Part shown: piece by piece, positions 34,622 to 42,952 of the stretch
Layout of the letters: each line of letters starts with the position of its first letter
Position numbering within the stretch: the stretch's first letter is position 1
Source: Acidobacteriota bacterium
GTDB taxonomy: Bacteria > Acidobacteriota > Blastocatellia > Pyrinomonadales > Pyrinomonadaceae
Length of the DNA stretch: 64,000 bases
Assembly (NCBI GenBank): GCA_016703965.1
Contig: JADJBB010000004.1
Coordinates: forward strand, 1 to 64,000
Direction: 5' to 3'
The notes under the pieces: generated by a model
Databases searched by the model: none
Told to the model about the DNA's origin: nothing
What the model saw: only the letters and a program-made list of their open reading frames with translations
Position numbers and translations under genes: made by a program

Positions 34622-35314
34622 TCAACGCAAAGCTATCTCTACCGCCCGTTCCGCATGGATCTGCGTCGTATCAAAAAGAACTGCCTCAGTAAGCTCCGGC
34701 GTGATCAGCAGAGGGATCTCAGTACAGCCCAGAACGATTCCCTCAGCACCATTTCCTATAAGCTTCTCAATGATCTCCAAATAAGCCGAACGCGAGTCTT
34801 CCCGGATCTCGCCTTTCACAAGTTCGTTGTAAATGACCGAATGAACAATTTCGCGATCAGCGTCATCAGGGATTATCGTCTCGATCCCAAATTTATCAAG
34901 AAGGCGTTTCTTTAGAAAGTCCTTCTCCATCGTAAATTTCGTCCCTAGCAGGCCAACTTTTTTCAGCCCACTTTCCCGTATCGCCTCACCGGTCGCATCG
35001 CCAATGTGGACGAGCGGAATGCTAACGGAGTTTTCCATCTCGTCAGCGAACATGTGCATCGTGTTCGTGCATATCACGATAAGGTTAGCTCCGCCGCGTT
35101 CGAGCCGCTTTGCGGCATCGACCATGATCGTTTCGAGTGCTCCCCAGTTCCCTTCGTGCTGGAGCCGAGCGATCTCGCCAAAATCGACCGAATACATCAA
35201 CGACTCAGCCGAATGCGAACCGCCGAGCAGCTCCTGAGTTTTGCGGTTGATGATCTGGTAGTAAACGACCGAGCTTTCCCAGGACATCCCGCCGATGAGG
35301 CCGATGGTTTTCAT
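34622..35314 (-). CDS. Aspartate/glutamate racemase family protein
   Basis: A 230-residue amino-acid racemase of the YgeA/aspartate racemase family. The two catalytic Cys regions are ANLIVICTNTMHMFAD and GIVLGCTEIPLLI. The N-terminal GLIGGMSWESSVVYYQIINR is diagnostic. It interconverts L- and D-aspartate or glutamate, usually for peptidoglycan or D-amino-acid metabolism; the exact substrate cannot be read. It ends 9 bases before the upstream gene's stop region (35324), so the two may be one unit. Confidence 0.9.
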   Translation of the reverse strand: MKTIGLIGGMSWESSVVYYQIINRKTQELLGGSHSAESLMYSVDFGEIARLQHEGNWGALETIMVDAAKRLERGGANLIVICTNTMHMFADEMENSVSIPLVHIGDATGEAIRESGLKKVGLLGTKFTMEKDFLKKRLLDKFGIETIIPDDADREIVHSVIYNELVKGEIREDSRSAYLEIIEKLIGNGAEGIVLGCTEIPLLITPELTEAVLFDTTQIHAERAVEIALR

Positions 35315-35323
35315 TATGATCGA

Positions 35324-35710
35324 TCAATCCCGGTGCAATACAGCGTAGGCAAATATGGCGATCGCCGCACCAATGCCACCCGCAACTCCGGCCCAGATGT
35401 ACTTCGACTTGGTGCTCATATCGCTTTTTCCTGTGTAGTCTAAGGTCTTTACATCCGAATAGTTCGCCGTTGTCGCCTTTTTGCTCGAATCCATGACAGC
35501 GAAAGTATTCTGATTTGCCTCACTTATGAAGCCAGAGATCTTGGTGCCGTCGAAAAGCAACACACGAACCTTTGCTTCGTCTCCGGTTCCGATCTTCGCG
35601 ACTTTTTGCCGCATCTTTTCGGTTCGTTTTATTACCTGCGGGTTACCCTGCTGCGCGACAACCGAAATACCGGACGCGGAGATCGCTAACACCGTCAATA
35701 CCATCATCAA
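35324..35710 (-). CDS. Exported hypothetical protein with an LSm-like strand-rich core
   Basis: A 128-residue protein with an N-terminal signal or anchor (VLTVLAISASGISVVAQ), a beta-rich core and a C-terminal membrane helix (YIWAGVAGGIGAAIAIFAYA). The core (VRVLLFDGTKISGFISEANQ, NTFAVMDSSKKATTANYSDV) resembles a small LSm-like barrel. I do not recognise the family. The ATG is one of two tandem ATGs at the 5' end; an out-of-frame ATG lies just upstream. Downstream on the same strand is the racemase gene. Confidence 0.6.
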   Translation of the reverse strand: MMMVLTVLAISASGISVVAQQGNPQVIKRTEKMRQKVAKIGTGDEAKVRVLLFDGTKISGFISEANQNTFAVMDSSKKATTANYSDVKTLDYTGKSDMSTKSKYIWAGVAGGIGAAIAIFAYAVLHRD

Positions 35711-35784
35711 TGCACTCTTTCATGACTTGATAAACGACCATATTACCATCCACTCAAAAACCTCACGGTAGGAGTTTACCGATG

Positions 35785-37026
35785 CTATGCAAATACCTCA
35801 ATCACCTTCTGTATTGCGTCCGCCAGTTTATCGATTTCTTCCCGCGTGTTGTAAAAGGCAAAACTCGCACGGGCCGTCGCCGGAACATCGAAAAACTCCA
35901 TTACCGGCTGGGCACAATGGTGGCCGGCGCGGACTGCGATGCCTTGCTGGTCGAGGATCGTGCCGATGTCGTGCGGGTGGATGCCCTCGATGGTAAATGA
36001 TAATACGCTAGCCTTTTCTGCGGCAGTGCCAATGATCTTGACCTCCGGGATGTCGGAGAGACGCTCGGTCGCGTATTCGAGCAGCTTGTGTTCGTAAGCA
36101 GCAGCGGCCTCAAAATCGATGGCGTTTATGTAATCGATCGCTGCTCCCAGACCGATACCGGCGGCGATGGCTGGTGTTCCGGCTTCGAATTTATCGGGGA
36201 TCGGTGCGAATGTCGTTTTTTCAAAACTGACCGTGCGGATCATACCGCCGCCCGTCTGATATGGCGGCATCTGGTCCAGCCATTCACGCTTTCCATACAT
36301 CACACCACTGCCGGTTGGCGCGAACATCTTGTGACCCGAAAACACAAAGAAATCCGCGTCTAGATCCTGCACATCCACCGGAAAATGCGGCACGCTCTGC
36401 GCGGCATCGACGAGAACCGGAACGCCAAATTTATGTGCCGTCGCGATCATCTGCTTGACAGGATTTACGGTTCCAAGCGAATTCGAAACGTGCGTGATCG
36501 CGACCATTTTCGTGCGTTCATTAAGCAGATTTTCGTACTCGTCGATGATCAATTCGCCTTCGTCATTCATCGGAATCATGACGACGCGGGCACCTTTTTC
36601 CTCAGCGATCATCTGCCACGGGATGATGTTCGAATGATGCTCCATCTGCGAAACCAGGATCTCATCGCCCTCGTTGATGAATTTGCGTCCGTACGAATAC
36701 GCCACCAAATTCACACCCTCGGTCGTCCCGCGTACAAAGATGCACTCCTTCGCTTCCCTCGCGTTGATGAACCGCTTTACCTTCTCACGAGCCGCTTCGT
36801 ACGCGGTGGTCGCGTGCTGCGAAAGATAATGCACGCCGCGATGAATGTTCGAATGCTCTTCGCTCAGGTATTTGGAGGTCCGGTCGATCACCGACTGCGG
36901 CACCTGCGACGAAGCACCGTTATCGAGATACACGAGCGGTTTCCCGTTTACTGTCTGCGACAGAACCGGAAAATCCTTCCTTACCTTTTCAACGTCAAAT
37001 TTGCTCATTTCTTGTACTGCTTTCAT
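35785..37026 (-). CDS. sufS: SufS cysteine desulfurase
   Basis: PLP enzyme that removes sulfur from cysteine for Fe-S assembly. About 413 residues. Motifs are YLDNGASSQVPQSV, HRGVHYLSQHAT, VSQMEHHSNIIPWQ, the PLP lysine in FVFSGHKMFAPTGSGVMYGK, and the catalytic Cys loop RAGHHCAQPVMEFF. ATG 37026 follows an AGGA ribosome site; the frame continues seven codons upstream from a TTG. It lies 50 bases downstream of sufD. SufU, its usual partner, is further along the same strand. Confidence 0.97.
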   Translation of the reverse strand: MKAVQEMSKFDVEKVRKDFPVLSQTVNGKPLVYLDNGASSQVPQSVIDRTSKYLSEEHSNIHRGVHYLSQHATTAYEAAREKVKRFINAREAKECIFVRGTTEGVNLVAYSYGRKFINEGDEILVSQMEHHSNIIPWQMIAEEKGARVVMIPMNDEGELIIDEYENLLNERTKMVAITHVSNSLGTVNPVKQMIATAHKFGVPVLVDAAQSVPHFPVDVQDLDADFFVFSGHKMFAPTGSGVMYGKREWLDQMPPYQTGGGMIRTVSFEKTTFAPIPDKFEAGTPAIAAGIGLGAAIDYINAIDFEAAAAYEHKLLEYATERLSDIPEVKIIGTAAEKASVLSFTIEGIHPHDIGTILDQQGIAVRAGHHCAQPVMEFFDVPATARASFAFYNTREEIDKLADAIQKVIEVFA

Positions 37027-37075
37027 TTTGTTTTTCCTGGAGGACAATGGTTAGTAATCGCTGTGCTCCCTGTGG

Positions 37076-38221
37076 CTATATCTCCGCACCCAACCTATTC
37101 AAAACCGCCGCGTCCAGTTCTTTCTTGATCGATTCGATCTTGATCTTATTTATCACCTGTTCGGCAAAACCGTAGGTGAGCAGATTTTTAGCGAGAGTTT
37201 CCGGCAATCCGCGCGTCAGCAAATAAAACAGTTCCTCGCCCTCAAGCTGCCCAACGGTTGCTCCGTGCGAGCATTTGACGTCGTCGTTGAATATCTCAAG
37301 CTGAGGCTTTGTATCAACACGGGCATCATTCGAGAGCAAAAGGTTTTTATTCGACTGCTGCGCGTCGGTGCCGTGAGCGTTTTCGCGAACGAAGACCTTG
37401 CCGTTGAAAACACCACGCGAATGGTCGTTCAGCACGCCTTTGTAGGTCTGATGAGAAGTGCAGTTCGGCACGGTGTGATCGATGATCGAATGCGTGTCGT
37501 GGTGCTGGCTGCCGCTTAGCATGTAAAGCCCGTCAACCCAAGCCTCGCCGCCTTCGGCGGTGAACCTGACGTCAATGTCGTGCCGCGATATGCCGCCGCC
37601 GAGATTTATGTTGGTCGAATCGTAGTGGCTGCCCGAGCCCAGCGTCACCTCGGTCGTTCCGACGTTGAAGGCGTCCGGCGAATCTTTTTGCACGCGATAG
37701 TGCGTGAGATTTGCGTTATCTTCGACGACGATCTGCACCGCCGCATTAATTAGGCTCTTCGCGGTCGAATCATATGATTCCACGATCGTTGCCTTGCTTC
37801 CCGGTTCTGCGATGATGACGATATGCGGAAAGACTGCTGCGTTCTCATCGGCCAAAAAGGCAAGCTCGATCGGCTCAACAATACTGGTTTCCCTGGCGAT
37901 CCGTACGACTTTGATCTCTCCAAATGCCAGATTCAACGCCGCAAAACCATTACGGCGAAACGAAAACTTGCCGATCAAGTCGATAACATCGCCAGAAAGC
38001 TCTTCGCTCCGGCCACCGCTAACTGTCCACTGCTCCCTGACGATCGGGGAAACATTCGTATATTTCCAGTCCTCGTCCTTCTGCGTCGGAAATCCCGAAA
38101 GCGAAAACGCCGCAAACGCGTCCTCGCGGAGCTTTCGTAGACCATCGTGCGATTCGCCCTTTATAAACTCTCTAAATTGTTCCGCAAATTGTGTTTCCAC
38201 AGCGGCTGTCGTTGATACCAT
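37076..38221 (-). CDS. sufD: SufD Fe-S assembly scaffold subunit
   Basis: A 381-residue SufB/SufD family protein, one subunit of the SufBCD scaffold. Typical text: FPTQKDEDWKYTNVSPIV near the N-terminus, SQHHDTHSIIDHTVPNCTSH, and FNDDVKCSHGATVGQLEGEE, then LFYLLTRGLPETLAKNLLTY near the end. The conserved His of the HGATVGQ motif is present. It is shorter than the E. coli protein but normal for this group. The membrane glycosyltransferase gene ends 5 bases before its start, and sufS follows. Confidence 0.95.
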   Translation of the reverse strand: MVSTTAAVETQFAEQFREFIKGESHDGLRKLREDAFAAFSLSGFPTQKDEDWKYTNVSPIVREQWTVSGGRSEELSGDVIDLIGKFSFRRNGFAALNLAFGEIKVVRIARETSIVEPIELAFLADENAAVFPHIVIIAEPGSKATIVESYDSTAKSLINAAVQIVVEDNANLTHYRVQKDSPDAFNVGTTEVTLGSGSHYDSTNINLGGGISRHDIDVRFTAEGGEAWVDGLYMLSGSQHHDTHSIIDHTVPNCTSHQTYKGVLNDHSRGVFNGKVFVRENAHGTDAQQSNKNLLLSNDARVDTKPQLEIFNDDVKCSHGATVGQLEGEELFYLLTRGLPETLAKNLLTYGFAEQVINKIKIESIKKELDAAVLNRLGAEI

Positions 38222-38226
38222 TTCTA

Positions 38227-40387
38227 TTAAAATACCTTTACTAAACTAAACTTACTGTCCGCACGAACCGTGTTCGCGGGGTCGAGGATGAGCTCTTTGG
38301 CCATCCGTAATTTTGCTTCGTTCTCGGCCCGCGGCTTCTTTTCGTCAACGAGGGTCGACTTATCGAGATCGAAGAGAAAATCGTGGCGTGCCAATATATA
38401 TTTCACGCCCATTGCGGCGGCCTTGGCCTTTAATTCCGCCGTGTTTCGCGATTCCCAGACCATCTTTCGCAGCGTCCAGTCTTCAAATAAATAATCCGAG
38501 ACGACGGGCCGGTCGATATAGTAAGTATCCCGCCGCATGTTGATCAGCCAGACCTTGGCATCCGCGTCCGCTTCGCTGTTGATCGTCTGATAGTAGGGAT
38601 AATAATCGAGGTTTCGCGTCAGATATTGGTCGCGAGTCTCGCCGCCGAGCACGACCCGAAGCGGGGCTTTCTGACAAAACCAGGCAGCCGACGTAAAGAT
38701 CGCGACTACTGACGCGGCCAACAGCGAATATTTCGCCGCCGCCCTCGATCCCGCATCCTCAAGCACTGATTCGATCGCCCCAACGATCGCAACCGCAAAC
38801 AACGGAGCGATCGGCAGCAAATACCGCAGCTGTGGGCTTGAAAACAGCCAAAACAAGATAAACTATCGCCGACACTCCAGCCGCGATCGCGAATTCGTCC
38901 GCCAGCTTCTTCTTCCAAAACGCCCAGATCAGCAGCGGCAGGCCGATCAGAAATGCGGCACCTAAAACACCGTCGTACAACTCTGGATTCTCAGGCTGAG
39001 CCGCGAGCGAAACGCGGAATGGAGACATCAAATAGTTCGTCTTGTTGATGTCGGCCCCGCCGTACTGCGAGTTCATGCCCTGGAAAAGGTTCGACCGCTC
39101 AACGTCCCAACCGTTTGCCGTCCCCTTCCAAACGCTCATGTAAAACGGAAAAACCGGCGACCCCGTCGCCGCCCAGTTCCGCAAATACCACGGCGAAGCG
39201 ATCGCCCCAGCCAAAACCAAAGCCCCAAAACCCAAGGCCACGATCTTGCCGGAACTCGCGGAAGCCGTCGCAACGCCCTCCGGGTCAGAACCGGGAGCGA
39301 TAGCGACTGGGTTCTTAGCATCCCGAGCCCGTAGCAACACAACTAAGGCGAAAGCCGCAAAAACAAACACCGCCGTCAATTTAACGGCCAATGCCCCGCC
39401 CAGAAATAAACCAACTAGAACCATCGACGACGTCGACAAAGTCTTCCACCAACGCGTCAGCGAATAACACGCGAGCGTGATATAAAGAGCAAGAGCAAGG
39501 TCAATATAACCGCTCGAAGCCACATGAAATGCTGTCGGGATCGCCGCAACCATCAGCGTCGCGACAAGCGACCAACTTCGCGAAACACTAAGTTCCCTTG
39601 CCCACCCAAATACCGCGCCGAGCAGCAAAGGGAAGAATAAAAATGTCGTCGCCCCGGCCGCCGCTTCGCCTGCTCGCGTGCTGACAAAATTGCCAAGCAG
39701 CATCGCCCAAACCGCATGCATCTCGGTGCCGAGAGCCAGGTAACTTGCGATATTGCCATCAATAAACGCATTGCTGCCCTGTGCGATAAACGCCTTTGGC
39801 ACCGCAAAATGATAGAGCAAGGTGTCCTTCGCTATCGGCGGAGCAAGGGCCGCAACGAATGCGAGAACAACTGGAACCGCGGCGAGAGGAAGCAGTGCCT
39901 TGTCGAAGCCCGTTGCATTGTCAGACCGAACGCTTTCGGTTTTCGGTTCCCTTCCACGAGCGAGATTTATTCCGCCTTCTACAAATCCCACGACCGTAAT
40001 AATTATCGCGGCCAACGGTGAATAAAGCCCCGCAAGGCCGAGAAAAAACCATATCAGCGACGTGACGATCGCGCCGACAGCGATATTTCGAACAAGTTCG
40101 AGCAGCTGCGAGAAATTTTCGCCGCGCTCAGTTTTCAAATATCGAAATACAAACGACCCTATTCCCAACCACGAAACAAGAATAAGAACCGCTATGATCG
40201 CACCAACGGCCGACGCCAAGATCCCCTCGCCACCAAATAACGGCCCGCCGCCGAGATTGCCTAGCAAACTCGGCAGTTTCAACAGGTCAGTGCTGCGAAA
40301 TGCGACAAACACAGTCACGAGCACAGCCGACCAGATCGCGATGATGATCGCGGGGTTAGTGGATTTTGATTTTGCTGGCTCGGTCAT
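38227..40387 (-). CDS. Multi-pass membrane glycosyltransferase-like protein (frameshift)
   Basis: A GT39-like inner-membrane protein of about 719 residues, split into two frames. The first (40387 to 38759) has about ten membrane helices and the first-loop text PPIAKDTLLYHFAVPKAFIA. It runs off homology at VYLVLAVFKPTAA. One base shift near 38855 continues as LFWLFSSPQLRYLLPIAPLF and a soluble C-terminal domain (VWLINMRRDTYYIDRPVVSD) to 38227. A stretch near 39284-39316 encodes NPVAIAPGSDPEG, which matches an intergenic repeat after clpB. It lies between sufC and sufD in the same direction but has no link to Fe-S assembly. Confidence 0.78.
39284..39316. repeat. Coding copy of repeat family B inside the membrane glycosyltransferase
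   Basis: AGAACCGGGAGCGATAGCGA and the following CTGGGTTCTT match the arm of the hairpin at 63859-63936 with few changes. It is read in frame as NPVAIAPGSDPEG. Only one arm is clear here. Confidence 0.65.
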
Positions 40388-40398
40388 CTGGTCATATC

Positions 40399-40544
40399 AA
40401 TTGCCACTAGCTTTAGCTAGTGGATAGGCAAAAAATAAATCGGGCTTTAGCCCAAAGAGCTGGAGCGATTGTGAGACAAGAGATTGGGCTAAAGCCCTCA
40501 AATCTTTCATGCTCGATGTCCACTAGCTAAAGCTAGTGGCAATT
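40399..40544. repeat. Nested palindromic repeat element
   Basis: Outer arms (40399-40424 and 40519-40544) are a perfect 26-bp inverted repeat that itself contains the palindrome CCACTAGCT-TT-AGCTAGTGG. Inner arms (40442-40454 and 40485-40497) are a perfect 13-bp inverted repeat containing GGGCTTTAGCCC. It carries no gene. It lies between sufC and the downstream membrane protein and may end or attenuate transcription. Confidence 0.92.
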
Positions 40545-40555
40545 CATCGGAAAAT

Positions 40556-41308
40556 CTAAACCGCGGCTCCCTTCACCCAATCATATCCCTTCTCTTCCAG
40601 TTCAAGCGCCAACTCCTTCCCGCCTTCCTTCACGATCTTGCCGCCGGCCAAAACGTGTACAAAATCAGGCTGGATGTAGTTCAAAAGACGTTGATAGTGA
40701 GTAACCAGGATGATCGCATTCTCGCTTGAACGCAGCTTGTTCACTCCCTCAGCGACGATTCGCAGAGCATCGATGTCGAGCCCGGAATCGGTTTCGTCGA
40801 GCACAGCAAGCTTAGGCTCAAGCACCGCCATTTGCAGGATCTCATTCCGCTTTTTCTCACCACCCGAAAAGCCTTCGTTGACCGAACGCTTGAAAAACTG
40901 CGGGTCCATATCCACGATCTTGGCCTTTTCCTTCAGGTAATCGTTGAACTCAAGCGGGTCAAGCTCTTCCAGCCCGTGATGCAGAGCCTTTTGGTTATAG
41001 GCGAGCCGCAGGAACTGCGAATTCGACACACCCGGAACCTCGACCGGATACTGAAACGCCATGAAAACGCCTTCGCGGGCACGTTCGTCAGGTTCAAGTT
41101 CGAGCAGGTTTTTGCCTTCGAACAAAACCTCGCCCGAGATCACTTCGTAGGTCGGATGTCCGGCCAAAACCTTTGACAAGGTCGATTTGCCCGAGCCGTT
41201 CGGCCCCATGATCGCGTGAACCTCACCTTTTTTGACCTGAAGATTCAGGCCTTTCAGAATTTCTTTGCCTTCGATACCGGCGTGTAGATCTTTAACTTCT
41301 AGTAGCAT
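40556..41308 (-). CDS. sufC: SufC ATPase of the SufBCD complex
   Basis: A 250-residue ABC-type ATPase. Walker A is MGPNGSGKSTLSKVLAGHP, the ABC signature region is NEGFSGGEKKRNEILQMAVL, and Walker B is AVLDETDSGLDIDAL. H-loop: ILVTHYQRLLNYIQPDFVHV. All match SufC, which drives cluster assembly on SufB/SufD. No membrane partner of an ABC transporter is adjacent. sufB lies 5.5 kb upstream and sufD 2.3 kb downstream. The leader (41309-41341) has no obvious promoter. Confidence 0.97.
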   Translation of the reverse strand: MLLEVKDLHAGIEGKEILKGLNLQVKKGEVHAIMGPNGSGKSTLSKVLAGHPTYEVISGEVLFEGKNLLELEPDERAREGVFMAFQYPVEVPGVSNSQFLRLAYNQKALHHGLEELDPLEFNDYLKEKAKIVDMDPQFFKRSVNEGFSGGEKKRNEILQMAVLEPKLAVLDETDSGLDIDALRIVAEGVNKLRSSENAIILVTHYQRLLNYIQPDFVHVLAGGKIVKEGGKELALELEEKGYDWVKGAAV

Positions 41309-41365
41309 AGTTATTTTCAGACGGGCGATCCCGCTAACTTCAATATTTCATAATTATAGCAAGGG

Positions 41366-41398
41366 AAAAGCCCAAAATCTTCTCAGATCTCGGGCTTT
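41366..41398 (-). terminator. Terminator after the NTF2-like gene
   Basis: A 7-bp stem AAAGCCC/GGGCTTT with an inner AGATCT, followed on the minus strand by TTTT. It separates the gene at 41442-42014 from sufC. Confidence 0.6.
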
Positions 41399-41441
41399 CG
41401 GGTCAAATCCTGATTTTTTTTTCAAGTTTCGTTAATTTTCA

Positions 41442-42014
41442 CTATTTTGTGGGTTTATACGGGAGCGAAGAGTGGTGCAAAATGATCCGCAGGTTACCTT
41501 TCTCGTCCAGTTTGTAGCCCCACGTCTTGTCGACGACGGTTTCCTTTCCGTCCTTATCCCACATGTGAACGTTGCCCATCGAGAGAGCGGTATCGCCGTT
41601 GAGAATTATACCCTTCGGCTTGCTCTCGCACTTCTTCCATCCTTTTAAGGCAAATCCGCCGTCATCTTTATATTTAGAGTTACCACCGACAAAGTATGCG
41701 AGGGCACCCTCCTTATCCATTCTAAAAACCTGTTCGCCGGTGGTCAGCGTCGGCTTAAAGAGGACTACGCCGTACTGATAACTATAAGCCGAGTCCAGAA
41801 TGTCCGAGGCCGTTTTGGTATAGTCGCCGCCCTTTTCTTTTGTCTCGTTGATCTTGACCAAAGCCCCGCACCATCCGGCCTGAGCATCAGTCACCATTTT
41901 TTCAGAAATATTAAAACTGGTCGTTGACTGCGCGAAGTTCGTAATTGAAAGTACGAGCAAAGCCATCACCCCTATTACCCCTTGTCGCATGCTAGCAAAT
42001 TGACTCTTTTTCAC
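41442..42014 (-). CDS. Exported NTF2-like (CaMKII association domain-type) protein
   Basis: A 190-residue exported protein with a signal peptide (GVIGVMALLVLSITNFAQ). The mature part has NTF2-like features and the characteristic ending GYKLDEKGNLRIILHHSSLP, found in proteins of the SnoaL/CaMKII-AD group. Two Cys (GWCGALVKI, KKCESKPKG) may pair. It is the second gene of a unit headed by the riboswitch candidate and the DUF2490 gene, 30 bases downstream of it. Function unknown; a periplasmic partner of DUF2490 is possible. Confidence 0.7.
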   Translation of the reverse strand: MKKSQFASMRQGVIGVMALLVLSITNFAQSTTSFNISEKMVTDAQAGWCGALVKINETKEKGGDYTKTASDILDSAYSYQYGVVLFKPTLTTGEQVFRMDKEGALAYFVGGNSKYKDDGGFALKGWKKCESKPKGIILNGDTALSMGNVHMWDKDGKETVVDKTWGYKLDEKGNLRIILHHSSLPYKPTK

Positions 42015-42044
42015 TTTGAAATGTCTCCTTTATTCAATTTTTGT

Positions 42045-42728
42045 TTATAAGTTGATACGAAAACTCGAACCTATGCCATTAAGAGTTCCGGGCCTGATAC
42101 CATTTCCCGTTTCATCTTGTCGAACATAGTAAATATCGGCAGAAAGATTTGGATAAAACTTGCGAGAAAAACCAGCCTGCGTGCGGTATCTCGCAAAAGC
42201 TTTCAGCCGAAAGTCGTAAAAGGTTTCGAAGGATACGAACGGCTCGATCTTCTTGCCCCCAACCGTAACCTCGCGCTTCAACCAGGCACGATTCCGAACA
42301 ACCGAAGCATTTGGCCGGGAATATCGATCTTCATACTGATAGATATTTCGGTTTACCAGCGTCCACTTTTTGTCCTTACTCAGTGGCACCGTAAATGTTG
42401 CTAAACCTAGGTAGCGGCTTTCGTACCGAGAGCGAACGAACGTTGGGTTTGAGTACCGGTAGAGGTATCCGCCGCCAAGCGTCGCGTATTTATTTACCTT
42501 TTTCGTGATCAGCCCGCCGATCCTGGCGTCTGTCGTGGTCGAAACGTTGTTCCCGAATCGCCCAAAAACCCAAATAACGGCATTAACATCTTTCTTCTTA
42601 TTGAGAGGAATGATGATCTGTGTATCATTCCAGACCTGGAAGTCAGTTTTGAAGGTATTCTGTGCTGATGCACTAACGGCAAAAACGGCGAACAGAACGA
42701 GCAAAGCTGTAAGTGTTTTAATGTTCAT
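42045..42728 (-). CDS. DUF2490 outer-membrane barrel-like protein, under a candidate Mn riboswitch
   Basis: A 227-residue exported protein (signal LTALLVLFAVFAVSASAQ) matching DUF2490, beta-rich and probably an outer-membrane barrel. Family text: FQVWNDTQIIIPLNKKKDVN, RIGGLITKKVNKYATLGGGY, and YRTQAGFSRKFYPNLSADIY near the end, finishing GSSFRINL. ATG 42728 is chosen because it opens the signal peptide; upstream in the same frame is the RNA leader. No Shine-Dalgarno sequence is close to the ATG. The leader holds a promoter and a yybP-ykoY-like aptamer, so expression may rise with manganese. Transport function is inference only. Confidence 0.8.
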   Translation of the reverse strand: MNIKTLTALLVLFAVFAVSASAQNTFKTDFQVWNDTQIIIPLNKKKDVNAVIWVFGRFGNNVSTTTDARIGGLITKKVNKYATLGGGYLYRYSNPTFVRSRYESRYLGLATFTVPLSKDKKWTLVNRNIYQYEDRYSRPNASVVRNRAWLKREVTVGGKKIEPFVSFETFYDFRLKAFARYRTQAGFSRKFYPNLSADIYYVRQDETGNGIRPGTLNGIGSSFRINL

Positions 42729-42736
42729 ATCAAAAT

Positions 42737-42780
42737 AAAAAAGACTCTCCATGATACTTGCAAACTCTGCAACTATCATG
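42737..42780 (-). terminator. Expression-platform terminator of the riboswitch leader
   Basis: A hairpin of 7+5 bp with one mismatch (CATGATA-TTGCA arms, 42750-42780) is followed after a few bases by six T on the minus strand (42742-42737). It abuts the 3' strand of the aptamer stem P1. AGACT in the aptamer can alternatively pair with AGTCT just after the hairpin. Confidence 0.65.
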
Positions 42781-42873
42781 AAAAGTCTCGATATTTTATC
42801 GATGAACCGGGCTGAACTGATTCAGCCGTATTGACGATCTCACCGAACCTCGTGGGCTATCTACTCCCTTTTC
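42780..42873 (-). ncRNA. Candidate yybP-ykoY manganese riboswitch aptamer
   Basis: Minus strand, 5' to 3': P1 strand GAAAAG then GGGAGTAG (loop L1 signature); a short P2 region; TCGTCAATAC, then hairpin GGCTGAA-TCAG-TTCAGCC and CGG (the P3 arm with its L3 internal loop); hairpin TCGATA-AAA-TATCGA (P4-like); then GAGA and CTTTTC, which closes P1. These elements occur in the order known for yybP-ykoY RNAs. A promoter ends seven bases upstream and a terminator hairpin follows. No covariance search was possible. Confidence 0.72.
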
Positions 42874-42881
42874 AACCAAGA

Positions 42882-42910
42882 ATATAGTTTAATCATTACT
42901 ATATAGTCAA
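42882..42910 (-). promoter_or_regulatory. Promoter of the riboswitch-DUF2490 unit
   Basis: Minus-strand TTGACT (42910-42905) and CTATAT (42887-42882) with a 17-base spacer. Transcription would start about 42875, two bases before the aptamer. Confidence 0.7.
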
Positions 42911-42952
42911 GTATCCAAAATGATTTTTTGTCTCATGGCATACAAATCTGCA

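Noticed and set aside
40399..40544. Insertion sequence
   Set aside because: No transposase frame is inside or near the inverted repeats; it is listed only as a repeat.
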